64,000 nucleotides of DNA from Maricurvus nonylphenolicus (GTDB lineage: Bacteria > Pseudomonadota > Gammaproteobacteria > Pseudomonadales > Cellvibrionaceae), in assembly GCF_042854845.1 (NCBI RefSeq), contig NZ_AP031498.1, positions 2,542,001 through 2,606,000 on the forward strand. The letters run 5' to 3'. The notes under the pieces were generated by a model. It was given only the letters and a program-made list of their open reading frames with translations. It did no database searches and was not told the DNA's origin. Shown piece by piece: positions 48,326-56,970 of this stretch. Position 1 is the first letter of the stretch. Each line of letters begins with the position of its first letter. Both the position numbers and the translations under genes were made by a program.

Positions 48326-51118
48326 TTAACCAACAATTTTCACAGGCTCGGCTTCAACAGCCAGATCTTCCGAAGGAGGAGTGAAAGAAGTCAGGTGGAT
48401 ACCATCAACGGCTTCTTTGTACTCTTCCAGAGTCGGGAAACGACCCAGAATACAGGACAGAACTACCATCGGGGTAGAGCCCAACAGAGATTCACCTTTC
48501 TTGTCAGCGCTGTCTTCTACAACACGGCCTTGGAACAGGCGGGTAGAAGTGGCCAGAACGGTGTCACCAGGAGCAGCTTTCTCCTGGTTACCCATACACA
48601 GGTTACATCCAGGGCGCTCCAGATACATGATGTTCTGGTACTGGGTACGCGCTTCTTCTTTCGGGTTCTCGTCAGAGAATTCGAAACCAGCGTATTTCTC
48701 CAGCAGCTCCCAATCGCCTTCGGCTTTCAGTTCGTCAACGATGTTGTAGGTAGGTGGCGCAACAACCAGTGGGGCGTTGAAAGAGATAGGACCTTTCTTC
48801 TCCAGGTTGCGCAGCATGGCAGCGATGATTTGCATATCACCTTTGTGAACCATACAGGAACCAACGAAGCCCAGGTCTACCTTGCGGCCATCGTAGTAAG
48901 AAGTAGGACGAATCACATCGTGGGTGTAACGCTTGGAGATGTCTTCGTTGTTTACGTCTGGGTCAGCAATCATTGGCTCGTCGATTGCGTCCAGGTCTAC
49001 AACAACTTCTGCGTAGTACTTGGCGTTATTGTCCGGAGCCAGCGCAGGAACTTCGCCAGATTTAACTTCAGCGATACGCTTGTCGGCCAGGTCGATCAGG
49101 CCTTGCAGCATATTGGCGTCGTTTTCCATGCCTTTGTCGATCATGATCTGGATGCGGGACTTGGCCAGCTCCAGAGAGGCGATCAGGGTTTCATCGTTAG
49201 AAATACAGATAGAGGCTTTAGCCTTCATTTCTGCAGTCCAGTCGGTGAAGGTAAAGGCCTGGTCAGCCAGCAGGGTACCGATTTGTACTTCGATTACACG
49301 ACCCTGGAAAACGTTCTCGCCGGCGAACTGCTTCAGCATTTGCGCTTGAGTGGCGTGTACGATGTCACGGAAGTCCATGTGCGGCTTCATGTGGCCTTTG
49401 AAGGTTACCTTGACAGACTCAGGAATAGGCATGGAAGCTTCACCGGTGGCCAGAGCCAGAGCAACAGTACCGGAGTCAGCACCGAATGCTACACCTTTGG
49501 ACATACGGGTGTGAGAGTCACCGCCGATAATGATAGCGCGGTCATCAATGGTGATGTCATTCAAAACCTTGTGAATAACGTCAGTCATTGAGTGGTAAAC
49601 ACCTTTAGGGTCACGTGCAGTGATAACACCGAAAGCGTTCATGAAAGACATCAGCTTAGGAATGTTGGACTGAGCTTTCTTGTCCCATACAGACGCAGTG
49701 TGACAACCGGACTGGTAAGCACCATCAACGCTGGTGGAGATGGTAGAAGCTGCCATGGCTTCCAGTTCCTGACAGGTCATAGGACCAGTGGTGTCCTGGG
49801 AACCTACGATGTTCACTTTAACGCGAACGTCAGAACCGGTGTGCAGAGGAGTCTTGGAAGTAACACCTACAGCATTACGGTTGAAGATCTTCTCAACAGC
49901 AGTCAGGCCTTGGCCGTCGTTGGAAATTTCTTTAGAAGGTGCGTAAACAACTGGCGCTTCAACGCCCAGAGTTTCAGCAGCAAATGTTTGCAGCTTCTTA
50001 CCGAATACAACCGCGTAAGAACCGCCAGCTTTCATGAACTCGACTTTTTGTGGAGTGAAAGCAGCCGCTACGTCAACCAGCTCTTTGTCGCCGTTGTACA
50101 GCTTCTTGGCTTTGGTATCGATGGTCAGAACGGTACCGGTAGCTACAGAGTAGGCTTCTTCCAGTACTGGGTCGCCGTTGGCGTCACGAACAACTTCGCC
50201 GTTCGCATCAGTTTTCTTCACCCAGTTTTGCAGGTCCAGACCAATACCGCCGGTTACGCCAACAGTGGTCAGGAAGATAGGTGCGATACCGTTAGTTCCG
50301 GCAACAACAGGTGCGATGTTGATGAACGGAACGTATTGGCTGGCTTGCTTACCGGCCCACAGGGCAACGTTGTTAACACCGGACATACGGGAAGAACCAA
50401 CACCCATGGTGCCTTTCTCGGCGATCAGCATCACCTTGGCGTCTGGGTGCTTCTTGCCCAGCTCAACGATTTCTTGCTGAGCTTCCGGGGTGATCATGCA
50501 CTGGCCGTGCAGTTCACGGTCAGCACGGGAGTGAGACTGGTTACCTGGAGACAGCAAGTCAGTAGAGATATCACCTTCAGCGGCGATGTAGGTAACAACG
50601 TTGATCTTCTCTGGGATATCGTCCAGCTTGGTGAAGAACTCAGCCTTGGCGTAGCTTTCCAGAACGTCTTTAGCGATGGCATTGCCAGCTTTGAAAGCGT
50701 CTGCCAGACGAGCGTTATCAGCGTCGTACAGGAATACTTGAGATTTCAGGACTTCAGCAGCAGCTGCGGCTTGAGCATCGTCAGACAGGGCGATGTCCAG
50801 CAGTACTTCAACAGAAGGGCCACCTTTCATGTGAGACAGCTGCTCAAGCGCGAACTCAGGGCTGATCTCTGCAACAGTTTCCTGACCCAGAACGATGTCT
50901 TTCAGGAACTGAGCTTTCACGCCAGCGGCAGGGGTGGTGCCTGGGAGAGTGTTGTAGATGAAGAACTTCAGGGAGTCTTCGCGATTCTCATTGCCGGTAT
51001 CCTTAATCTGGGCAATGATTTCAGACAGCAACTCGGCGCTATCAATTGGCTTTGGATTCAAACCCAAGTCCTTCTTACGGACTTCGATTTCTTCCATGTA
51101 TGCAGAATATAAGCTCAT
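48326..51118 (-). CDS. acnB: Bifunctional aconitate hydratase 2 / 2-methylisocitrate dehydratase
   Basis: A 930-residue iron-sulfur enzyme interconverting citrate and isocitrate in the TCA cycle and acting in the methylcitrate route. The N-terminal AcnB HEAT-like domain (YSAYMEEIEVRKKDLGLNPKPID), the swivel domain and the 4Fe-4S cysteines (one in VGSCMVHKGD, two in CNLCMGNQEKA) are present. It is longer than E. coli AcnB (865) because of the AcnB subtype with extra central segments (e.g. KKTDANGEVVRDANGDP). Codon use is strongly biased as in highly expressed genes. AGAGG precedes the ATG. A 384-base upstream gap holds many stems. Confidence 0.96.
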   Translation of the reverse strand: MSLYSAYMEEIEVRKKDLGLNPKPIDSAELLSEIIAQIKDTGNENREDSLKFFIYNTLPGTTPAAGVKAQFLKDIVLGQETVAEISPEFALEQLSHMKGGPSVEVLLDIALSDDAQAAAAAEVLKSQVFLYDADNARLADAFKAGNAIAKDVLESYAKAEFFTKLDDIPEKINVVTYIAAEGDISTDLLSPGNQSHSRADRELHGQCMITPEAQQEIVELGKKHPDAKVMLIAEKGTMGVGSSRMSGVNNVALWAGKQASQYVPFINIAPVVAGTNGIAPIFLTTVGVTGGIGLDLQNWVKKTDANGEVVRDANGDPVLEEAYSVATGTVLTIDTKAKKLYNGDKELVDVAAAFTPQKVEFMKAGGSYAVVFGKKLQTFAAETLGVEAPVVYAPSKEISNDGQGLTAVEKIFNRNAVGVTSKTPLHTGSDVRVKVNIVGSQDTTGPMTCQELEAMAASTISTSVDGAYQSGCHTASVWDKKAQSNIPKLMSFMNAFGVITARDPKGVYHSMTDVIHKVLNDITIDDRAIIIGGDSHTRMSKGVAFGADSGTVALALATGEASMPIPESVKVTFKGHMKPHMDFRDIVHATQAQMLKQFAGENVFQGRVIEVQIGTLLADQAFTFTDWTAEMKAKASICISNDETLIASLELAKSRIQIMIDKGMENDANMLQGLIDLADKRIAEVKSGEVPALAPDNNAKYYAEVVVDLDAIDEPMIADPDVNNEDISKRYTHDVIRPTSYYDGRKVDLGFVGSCMVHKGDMQIIAAMLRNLEKKGPISFNAPLVVAPPTYNIVDELKAEGDWELLEKYAGFEFSDENPKEEARTQYQNIMYLERPGCNLCMGNQEKAAPGDTVLATSTRLFQGRVVEDSADKKGESLLGSTPMVVLSCILGRFPTLEEYKEAVDGIHLTSFTPPSEDLAVEAEPVKIVG

Positions 51119-51154
51119 TCGAACCTCTCACGGCAGGCTATTTGTTGTAAGTTA

Positions 51155-51317
51155 CTTATCTCTTGCCATCATCGCTGATGATTTTCCATCGGCGCTGAAG
51201 GCGCTCGCCACCATCGTTGATGGCTCAGACCAGGATCGCTGGTAGATAAGGCTATCGGCGGCACTCCACCGATGACACTGTGGGCCTTGTAATCACACTT
51301 TTGTAGTTAAACTACAA
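51155..51317. promoter_or_regulatory. Structured region and palindrome upstream of acnB
   Basis: A closing stem cttatct (51155-51161) / agataag (51244-51250) encloses successive small stems: catca/tgatg (51167-51180), ggcg/cgcc (51191-51209), ccatc/gatgg (51211-51223) and accag/ctggt (51229-51243). Beyond it lie atcggcgg/ccaccgat (about 51254-51273, one mismatch) and the near-perfect palindrome ttgtagttaaactacaa (51301-51317). If the acnB transcript starts upstream of 51317 these would fold in its leader; otherwise the palindrome could be an operator. The remainder, 51318-51502, shows nothing clear. Confidence 0.55.
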
Positions 51318-51502
51318 GGAATACCCCTAGCAGGGCAGGCATTCTACACGATCCACTGGTTTGAGTTAAGAATTCTTGGAAATCAACTACTTATACTCAC
51401 TATAAGTTGGGCGAATAGTGAGCAAATCAGCGTCTCCGTGATACAAGACTAGCAGTGTTTTATGACATTTCGAGAGGGATTTAGTGCCCCTTGAGAGGGG
51501 GA

Positions 51503-51724
51503 TTAGCAGCCGCGGGTGACCACCATAAAGTCGCTGTTGGCGTTTTCCAGTAAGAACTCGATACGCTGGCGTATATCCTGGGCGGAACTGTGCTTTAACA
51601 TCTCGCTGATAAGGCTGGATTGCAGGGCCTGGGCCATGGCATCTTCGCTCATTGCAGGGTCCTGTTGGGCGCTGGACAGGGCATCTTGAATAGCTTTTTC
51701 TGCAATTTTAAATTCACCGGCCAT
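51503..51724 (-). CDS. Small hypothetical protein (73 aa)
   Basis: A 73-residue, largely helical soluble protein with no recognised family: EFKIAEKAIQDALSSAQQDPAMSEDAMAQALQSS, then ILEML-type helices, ending in a beta-like SDFMVVTRGC. AAGGA precedes the ATG. It lies alone between acnB and the divergent DUF1289 gene. The penultimate glycine and the C-terminal cysteine are notable but unexplained. Confidence 0.65.
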   Translation of the reverse strand: MAGEFKIAEKAIQDALSSAQQDPAMSEDAMAQALQSSLISEMLKHSSAQDIRQRIEFLLENANSDFMVVTRGC

Positions 51725-51845
51725 GATAAATCCTTATGGGTTGTTGGCGTGTTCGAAGGGCAGTTTTGCATGTTATTATGGCGGCAAATAAAAAGGGCAT
51801 ATTGACTCAGATCAGTCATCGGATGATTTGGGTATTGGGGAATAC

Positions 51846-52307
51846 ATGATTTTTAAGCCTGTTCGTACACCTTGTGTCGGAGTTTGTTCCACTGGTATGG
51901 GGGGCAGCGTCTGTCGTGGTTGTAAGCGTTTTGCACATGAGGTGATCGATTGGAACGCCTATAGCAATGAGCAGCGTTATACCATCGTCAAGCGACTCGA
52001 GACGCTGTTGAGCCAGGTGGTTGCCGCCAAGATTCAGGTGCTGAATGAGGCCCTTCTAAAAGAACAGCTGGAACACCAGCAGATCCGTTTCAATCGCGAT
52101 AGTGATCCTCATTGCTGGGTGTTTGACCTATTGAAAGCAGGTGCCCGTCAAATTGAAGATCTTGCGCCATATGGGCTGGAGTTACAGCCGGAGTGGGGCA
52201 AGTGTCAGTTGGTTGAGGTGAGGGACGCTATAGATCAGGATTTCTTTACGCTTTCGAGCGCCCATTTCGATCGTTATATCGCGCCTGGCTTACTACAGCA
52301 GGCATAG
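51846..52307 (+). CDS. DUF1289 domain protein
   Basis: A 153-residue protein whose N-terminus has the DUF1289 cysteine pattern: TPCVGVCSTGMGGSVCRGCKRFAHEVIDW (cysteines at about 9, 13, 22 and 25), which probably binds a metal or iron-sulfur cluster; the family includes E. coli YdhL. The C-terminal part (about 60-153) is outside the domain and unrecognised. The ATG at 51846 is used; the frame is open six codons upstream. A long structured intergenic region follows. Confidence 0.85.
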   Translation: MIFKPVRTPCVGVCSTGMGGSVCRGCKRFAHEVIDWNAYSNEQRYTIVKRLETLLSQVVAAKIQVLNEALLKEQLEHQQIRFNRDSDPHCWVFDLLKAGARQIEDLAPYGLELQPEWGKCQLVEVRDAIDQDFFTLSSAHFDRYIAPGLLQQA

Positions 52308-52331
52308 TAATAGCGCCGACGTTCTCTTTTC

Positions 52332-52650
52332 GAGCTCCATTGGTTGGGCTTAAGGTCAGAATCCCGCATCCCCTTTAGAAACCTTCGGAGGCAGGACGCC
52401 GACGCAGAGCGGCCAGGACGGCGAAAAGCGTGTTTCTAAAGGGGATGCGGGGTTCTGTCCGCCACGATTTCGATTCGGTACTGAACTCGTAGTAACGTTT
52501 GCTTCTTAACTAGTGCGTGGCGATTGCGACCCCTTATTGGCTTCACGGACACGCTTTTCGGCATCCATGCCCGCTCTGCGTCGGCGTCCTGCCTCCGAAG
52601 GTCCATGAAGCCAATAAGGGATCACAATCTTAAGCCCACCGTTTGAGCTC
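52332..52650. repeat. Composite cloverleaf-like hairpin locus
   Basis: An outer stem pairs gagctc (52332-52337) and tgggcttaag (52345-52354) with cttaagccca (52629-52638) and gagctc (52645-52650). Inside are hairpin B1 (arms 52357-52381 and 52433-52457, 24 of 25 Watson-Crick plus one wobble), a central stem cgccacg/cgtggcg (52460-52466 with 52516-52522) and hairpin B2 (arms 52522-52548 and 52603-52629, 24 of 27). The B1 and B2 loops are inverted copies: 32 identical bases (52381-52412 versus 52571-52602) plus 12 more (52422-52433 versus 52549-52560), yet their stems are unrelated. It fills most of the 416-base gap before miaE. Confidence 0.85.
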
Positions 52651-52723
52651 TTTTCGATTGTTTGTATCTTCGGGTTCTGTGGCTATAATTCACGCCCTTA
52701 TTTTTTGCCTGTATTCTTCTGTC

Positions 52724-53338
52724 ATGACTGATATCCCTGAAATTAAAGCCTATCTCTTATGTGAAACACCTGATGCCTGGATTCAGGAGGCTTTACAGCA
52801 TCTGGATATCATTCTGATTGATCATGCGGCCAATGAGATGAAGGCTGCCCAGTCGGCCATGACGCTGATGGCCAAGCATCCGCATAAATTGGATCTGCTA
52901 AATAAAATGTCACGCTTGGCTCGCGAGGAACTGGTGCATTTTGAGCAGGTGCTGAAGATTCTGAAAAAGCGCAATATTAAATATCAGGCGCTTAAAGCCA
53001 GTCCTTATGCCTCCAAGTTGGCGCAACATATCCGTAAAGGCCAAAAGGAAAAGCTGACAGATACGCTGATTATCGGCTCGATTATCGAGGCGCGTTCCTG
53101 CGAGCGGTTTGCCAAGTTGGCACCTTATCTTGATGAAGAGTTGAAGAAGTTTTACTTGTCTCTGCTCAAGTCTGAGGCTCGCCACTTTAAGGATTATCTA
53201 ACCTTGGCTGAAGCGTATAGTGATGAGCCTATCGATGAACGCGTGACGTTCTTTCTGGAAACCGAAAAGCAGGCCATTCTTGGTGCTGACCCCTTGATGC
53301 GTTTCCATTCTGGTATTCCCGTCACTGCTGCGGGTTAA
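52724..53338 (+). CDS. miaE: tRNA-(2-methylthio-N6-isopentenyl-A37) hydroxylase
   Basis: A 204-residue non-haem diiron monooxygenase that hydroxylates ms2i6A37 to ms2io6A in tRNAs reading UNN codons. The ferritin-like helices carry the iron ligands: E in HAANEMKAA, the EELVHFEQV segment, EARSCERF, and EARHFKDY near residue 155. The ATG at 52724 gives the family start (MTDIPEIKAYLLCETP); the longer frame runs into the structured repeat. Its 3' end overlaps the convergent substrate-binding-like gene by 17 bases. Confidence 0.92.
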   Translation: MTDIPEIKAYLLCETPDAWIQEALQHLDIILIDHAANEMKAAQSAMTLMAKHPHKLDLLNKMSRLAREELVHFEQVLKILKKRNIKYQALKASPYASKLAQHIRKGQKEKLTDTLIIGSIIEARSCERFAKLAPYLDEELKKFYLSLLKSEARHFKDYLTLAEAYSDEPIDERVTFFLETEKQAILGADPLMRFHSGIPVTAAG

Positions 53339-54749
53339 GGTCCTTTGCCTGACTGGTTTTATCGCCTGTCAGTAAGTGTTGTAATTGCCCGGCTTTCGCG
53401 AGTTGGTTGGCAATCTCCGTTTCTATGTCTTCTCTCAGATGCTGGTGGCGTTTGTTGATATAGGGGTAAAGTGCGATTGGGCTAAAATTCGATACGCTAA
53501 AGAACGAAGCCGAAAAGCTCTCATTTTCCAGGACCTCTGAGTAGGACTCATAGATTTCCATAAAAAAATCGACACGATTTGCTGCCAGCATTTTCATACC
53601 AATAGCGACATTGGTGACGGGGATGCGGTTGTGAGCCGGGTGATAGCTCAGTATGTCATCAACAATAGGAGAGCCCCTGACAAAAGCTACGCGTTTGTCG
53701 GTAGGAATATCTGAATACTGATGCATGGGCGCTTGAGGTTTGGTGGCTATAATCTCGTAAGTCACCGATGCGATTGGTGTATTTAGCTTTCGCAGTTGAT
53801 CATTCTGGTTAAATGGCGTGTGGTCTCCACGAGCGCAAGTGCCATCCAGTACACCTTTGTTGAGTTCGGCAATTTCTCTCGCTCTAGGTAGGGCCACCAT
53901 CGTCAGTGTGTAACCCAGATTGGCAAATATCTTGCTGTAGAATTTGTCTGCAATTTTAAAGACGCGACTGTTTTTTGAAACGCTACAGCCGAAGAGAAGT
54001 TCGCGATCGCCGGTTTGAGGAAGAGGCTCATTGTCATTGAGGATATAGGGTTTGTGTTGCTTACGTTGTCCTATGGCCTGTGCCAGAGGTTCTGACAAGT
54101 GGGCCAGTTTGGGTTGTAGATAGAGGTAGATTGGAAAGACTGCCAGTTGTTTGATTTTTACCAGACCAAGTTTTTGGCTGTGCGGATATATGGCGGCTTG
54201 GTAGGTGACAACGCTATCAATTTCACCTTGTTGAATGGCTTCGATGATGCCGATTAAAGAATCGTATTTAATCAGGTGCTTATAGCCCGCTTGCTTCGCA
54301 GCCTCTGCAAATAAAAGGGCATTTTTGACATAACCAATTCGGAGCTGTTCTGGCGATGAGGCTTTGTTGTTAGTGTTTTTAGGTGCCCAAATACCCAATA
54401 TGGCATTTCTAAATGCTGGCTTTATTTGAATAAGGTTGAGGTCGAAGCGTTTGGTAAAGAAGCCAGGTCTGCCGCAATCACCATCCAGGCTTTGGTTTTT
54501 TAACTTGGTTACCGCTTCCTGATTTGTGTAGGGGGTGATCGTTAGGTTGTAGCCCTGTTGCTTAAGCGCTGGATTAATAATGCTTTCAATATATTGATAG
54601 TCGGGCATCGAAGATGTGCTTAAGCAGGAAAAATTAAGCGGCTTGAGCTGGGTTGCATAGGCATTTATCGATAGCACGCAGGTGGCTATAACGGTAAAAG
54701 CCTGTATGAAGTTGGTCAGCTGTCTGTGCGTTAGTTGGACTTTCCGCAT
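53322..54749 (-). CDS. Secreted tandem double substrate-binding-like protein A
   Basis: A 475-residue exported protein (signal peptide to about SINAYA) built of two periplasmic-binding-protein-like domains (about 35-240 and 245-450). Each begins with a beta strand containing a cysteine (NFSC, LFGC) and has a second cysteine exactly 50 residues later in LDGDCGR or LDGTCARG, so a disulfide in each domain is likely. The second domain keeps RAREIAELNKG, like amino-acid-binding SBPs. There is no permease or ATPase nearby and no lipobox. It is paralogous with the adjacent gene at 54763-56187. Function unknown; ligand capture or signalling in the periplasm is inferred. Confidence 0.75.
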   Translation of the reverse strand: MRKVQLTHRQLTNFIQAFTVIATCVLSINAYATQLKPLNFSCLSTSSMPDYQYIESIINPALKQQGYNLTITPYTNQEAVTKLKNQSLDGDCGRPGFFTKRFDLNLIQIKPAFRNAILGIWAPKNTNNKASSPEQLRIGYVKNALLFAEAAKQAGYKHLIKYDSLIGIIEAIQQGEIDSVVTYQAAIYPHSQKLGLVKIKQLAVFPIYLYLQPKLAHLSEPLAQAIGQRKQHKPYILNDNEPLPQTGDRELLFGCSVSKNSRVFKIADKFYSKIFANLGYTLTMVALPRAREIAELNKGVLDGTCARGDHTPFNQNDQLRKLNTPIASVTYEIIATKPQAPMHQYSDIPTDKRVAFVRGSPIVDDILSYHPAHNRIPVTNVAIGMKMLAANRVDFFMEIYESYSEVLENESFSASFFSVSNFSPIALYPYINKRHQHLREDIETEIANQLAKAGQLQHLLTGDKTSQAKDLNPQQ

Positions 54750-54762
54750 AGTGTATTCAACG

Positions 54763-56187
54763 TCAATAGTGTATCAAATGATCTTCATTGGAAGACTCTA
54801 ATTGCTTTCGTAAAAGTTCTGTTGCCTGCTTTTGTAGGTAAATATGTTTACGGTGCAGCATGGGGTATACCGGGGCACCGTGGATGCTTCCGCTTAAATA
54901 AATGGGTACTTGCGAGTTGAGGTGTTGAAGCGATGGGCCGGCTGATTGAATAATATCGACATAGAAGTCCACCTCGCCTGCAGCTAATAATTGTAGGCCG
55001 GTGTGAGCGGAGTTGACTTGTTTAACGATGGGCAGGTATTGCCTCACTTTTTGGTTTACCGAGATGGTGCCTCGAACAACGGCCAAGCTGCTCTGCGGTG
55101 GGAAATCATGGATGCTATTGATTTCAGCTTCAGGGGTAGTGCTCCAAACCTGAAAACGGTTCTTCGTCAGTGGGACATCCAGTTTGGTGACATACTCTTG
55201 CATATTATTGGCAAAGAAATTGGTGCGGCCGCAGCTGCCGTCCATATTCCCGTTCTTTAGTTCGGCTATTTCTCTGCCGCGAGATATGCTCTGCAGGGTT
55301 ATGTGATAACCCATGGTATTAAACGCCTGGTTTAACGTGTCGCCAACCACCTTAAAGTAAAGGTTCGAACTGGGGATGGCGCAGGAAAACTTCAGGGGCT
55401 TTAGGTTCGTTTTAGGAGGTTGATTTGGGGCCTGGGTGGCCTTGAAGGGCGATGTAGTGGTCTGCCGGGCAATAATATCTGATAGATCCCTAAGCAGGTG
55501 TTGGTGTTTTTTTAGCAGCAGGCCGTGCAAAGGAACAGAAAGTATATGGTTGTGGTATACCACTTTTTTAGCATAGGGAGACTCTTTAAGTTTCGGCATG
55601 CCAACGTGGTAATGCATTAGCAGGTCAATATCACCATCGACTAATGCTTGTATCATGGAGTCAGTGTTATTAAAGCCTTGGATTTTCTTGTAGCCCATGC
55701 TTTCGAGGTAAGTGGGTATAAAAAGGGCGTTACTGTTGTAGCCAATGACTTGGTCTTTTCTGGATGAAGGAAGTTGGTGGTCTGCTTTGGCCCAGGAGGA
55801 AAACTCCACCATGCGATAAGCGTGGGGGATTGACTGGGTGTTAGTTAAGCCACTTAGCTCTGAAAAGTGAGCAACGCGGCCGCAATCGCCGTCGACGCTT
55901 TCACTGCGAAGCAGATTTATGGCATCTTCTTTTGTCGCATGGCGCATTGAAAATTGATAGCCCAGCTTGGCAAAAGCGCGCCGATAAATCTTCTCGACAT
56001 ATTTATAGCCCGCTTCATGGGGTTTGCCTGTGCAGACGAATTGCATGGTTTTGGCGTTTGGTGTCGCCGGAACATGCTGAGCAAAACTATCAAGAGGCTG
56101 GCTGAAAAATAGCGCCAGCAAAATCGTGGTGATTACTGCAATCAAACGGATGCCTGGTGTTTTGTTGTTTTTATAGTGTGCCCACAC
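54763..56187 (-). CDS. Secreted tandem double substrate-binding-like protein B
   Basis: A 474-residue paralogue of the downstream gene, 13 bases away on the same strand, so an operon. Signal/anchor about 13-36, then two SBP-like domains with cysteine pairs (FVC to VDGDCGR; FSC to MDGSCGR) at the same 50-residue spacing. The second domain has SRGREIAELKNG. A linker rich in T, P and Q (about 250-270) joins the halves. The start is uncertain: the frame opens at GTG 56187 without a clear ribosome site. The matching domain order suggests that an internal duplication came before the gene duplication. Confidence 0.73.
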   Translation of the reverse strand: MWAHYKNNKTPGIRLIAVITTILLALFFSQPLDSFAQHVPATPNAKTMQFVCTGKPHEAGYKYVEKIYRRAFAKLGYQFSMRHATKEDAINLLRSESVDGDCGRVAHFSELSGLTNTQSIPHAYRMVEFSSWAKADHQLPSSRKDQVIGYNSNALFIPTYLESMGYKKIQGFNNTDSMIQALVDGDIDLLMHYHVGMPKLKESPYAKKVVYHNHILSVPLHGLLLKKHQHLLRDLSDIIARQTTTSPFKATQAPNQPPKTNLKPLKFSCAIPSSNLYFKVVGDTLNQAFNTMGYHITLQSISRGREIAELKNGNMDGSCGRTNFFANNMQEYVTKLDVPLTKNRFQVWSTTPEAEINSIHDFPPQSSLAVVRGTISVNQKVRQYLPIVKQVNSAHTGLQLLAAGEVDFYVDIIQSAGPSLQHLNSQVPIYLSGSIHGAPVYPMLHRKHIYLQKQATELLRKQLESSNEDHLIHY

Positions 56188-56247
56188 AGTTTGTGGGTTA
56201 CTGGCAGTATAAAGACGAGTATATGGAGATAGAAGGTATCTGAAGGG

Positions 56248-56964
56248 CTATTTTAATACTTTTTCGATATTGATGACGTGAAAGTCATTACCTGAGTTTA
56301 TCCATTCTATATTGAAATCATACAGCGCCATGCCGTAACGCCTAGGTTCAGCACCGGCCTTTTGGTAGGCTGGCTGTGGTTGCTGGCTGATGATCTGGCT
56401 AATCAATTGTTGCAGGGAAGGATAGGTCTGGCTGTTTTCGGCGATCTGAGCCTGGGCTTTATTGCTGAAAGTCACCGGAATGGGTGTGCCGGGGGCGGAA
56501 TCGGCAAAGCCGCCTTGTGCCTCCGGTAATGCGTCGGCATAGGGGATATAGGGTTTGATATCCAAAATGGGGGTCCCATCCACCAGGTCTATGCCGCTTA
56601 GCTCCAGCTGCCACTGGTTTCCCTTCTTGGTCACGCCCTCAAGCTTTACAACAGAAAGCCCAATGGGGTTGGGGCGGAAGGGGCTTCGTGTAGCAAATAC
56701 TCCGAGGCGTTGATTGCCGCCCAGACGAGGGGGGCGAACCGTGGGTTTCCAGCCCTGATCCGCCACCTTATGGAAAACAAAGGTCAGCCACAGGTGGGAG
56801 AAATCCTCAATGCCACGGAGGATCTCTTCGCGGTTACAGTCACCCGATAGAATAAGGGAAGCTTCGGCTGCTGTTACCAGGCCCGGTTGGCGGGGGACGG
56901 CAAACTTCTCTTTATAGGGAGATTGGATAATGCCAACAGGCTTGAACCGATACTCTTCTGCCAC
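56248..56964 (-). CDS. trmO: tRNA (t6A37) N6-methyltransferase
   Basis: A 238-residue SAM-dependent enzyme that methylates t6A37 in tRNA-Thr. The TrmO/TsaA-type segments SPYKEKFAVPRQPGLV (about 15-30), FSHLWLTFVFH and VFATRSPFRPNPIGLSVV are intact. A GTG start at 56964 fits the family N-terminus (EEYRFKPVGIIQSPY). It lies six bases after the stop of lpxH and is last in the ppiB-lpxH-trmO minus-strand unit. E. coli calls this gene yaeB or tsaA. Confidence 0.92.
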   Translation of the reverse strand: MAEEYRFKPVGIIQSPYKEKFAVPRQPGLVTAAEASLILSGDCNREEILRGIEDFSHLWLTFVFHKVADQGWKPTVRPPRLGGNQRLGVFATRSPFRPNPIGLSVVKLEGVTKKGNQWQLELSGIDLVDGTPILDIKPYIPYADALPEAQGGFADSAPGTPIPVTFSNKAQAQIAENSQTYPSLQQLISQIISQQPQPAYQKAGAEPRRYGMALYDFNIEWINSGNDFHVINIEKVLK

Positions 56965-56970
56965 AGAAGT

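Noticed and set aside
49592..51112. 506-residue frame opposite acnB
   Set aside because: It is a shadow of the strongly codon-biased acnB gene on the other strand; the same applies to long frames opposite fadH, fadD and the large ACAD.
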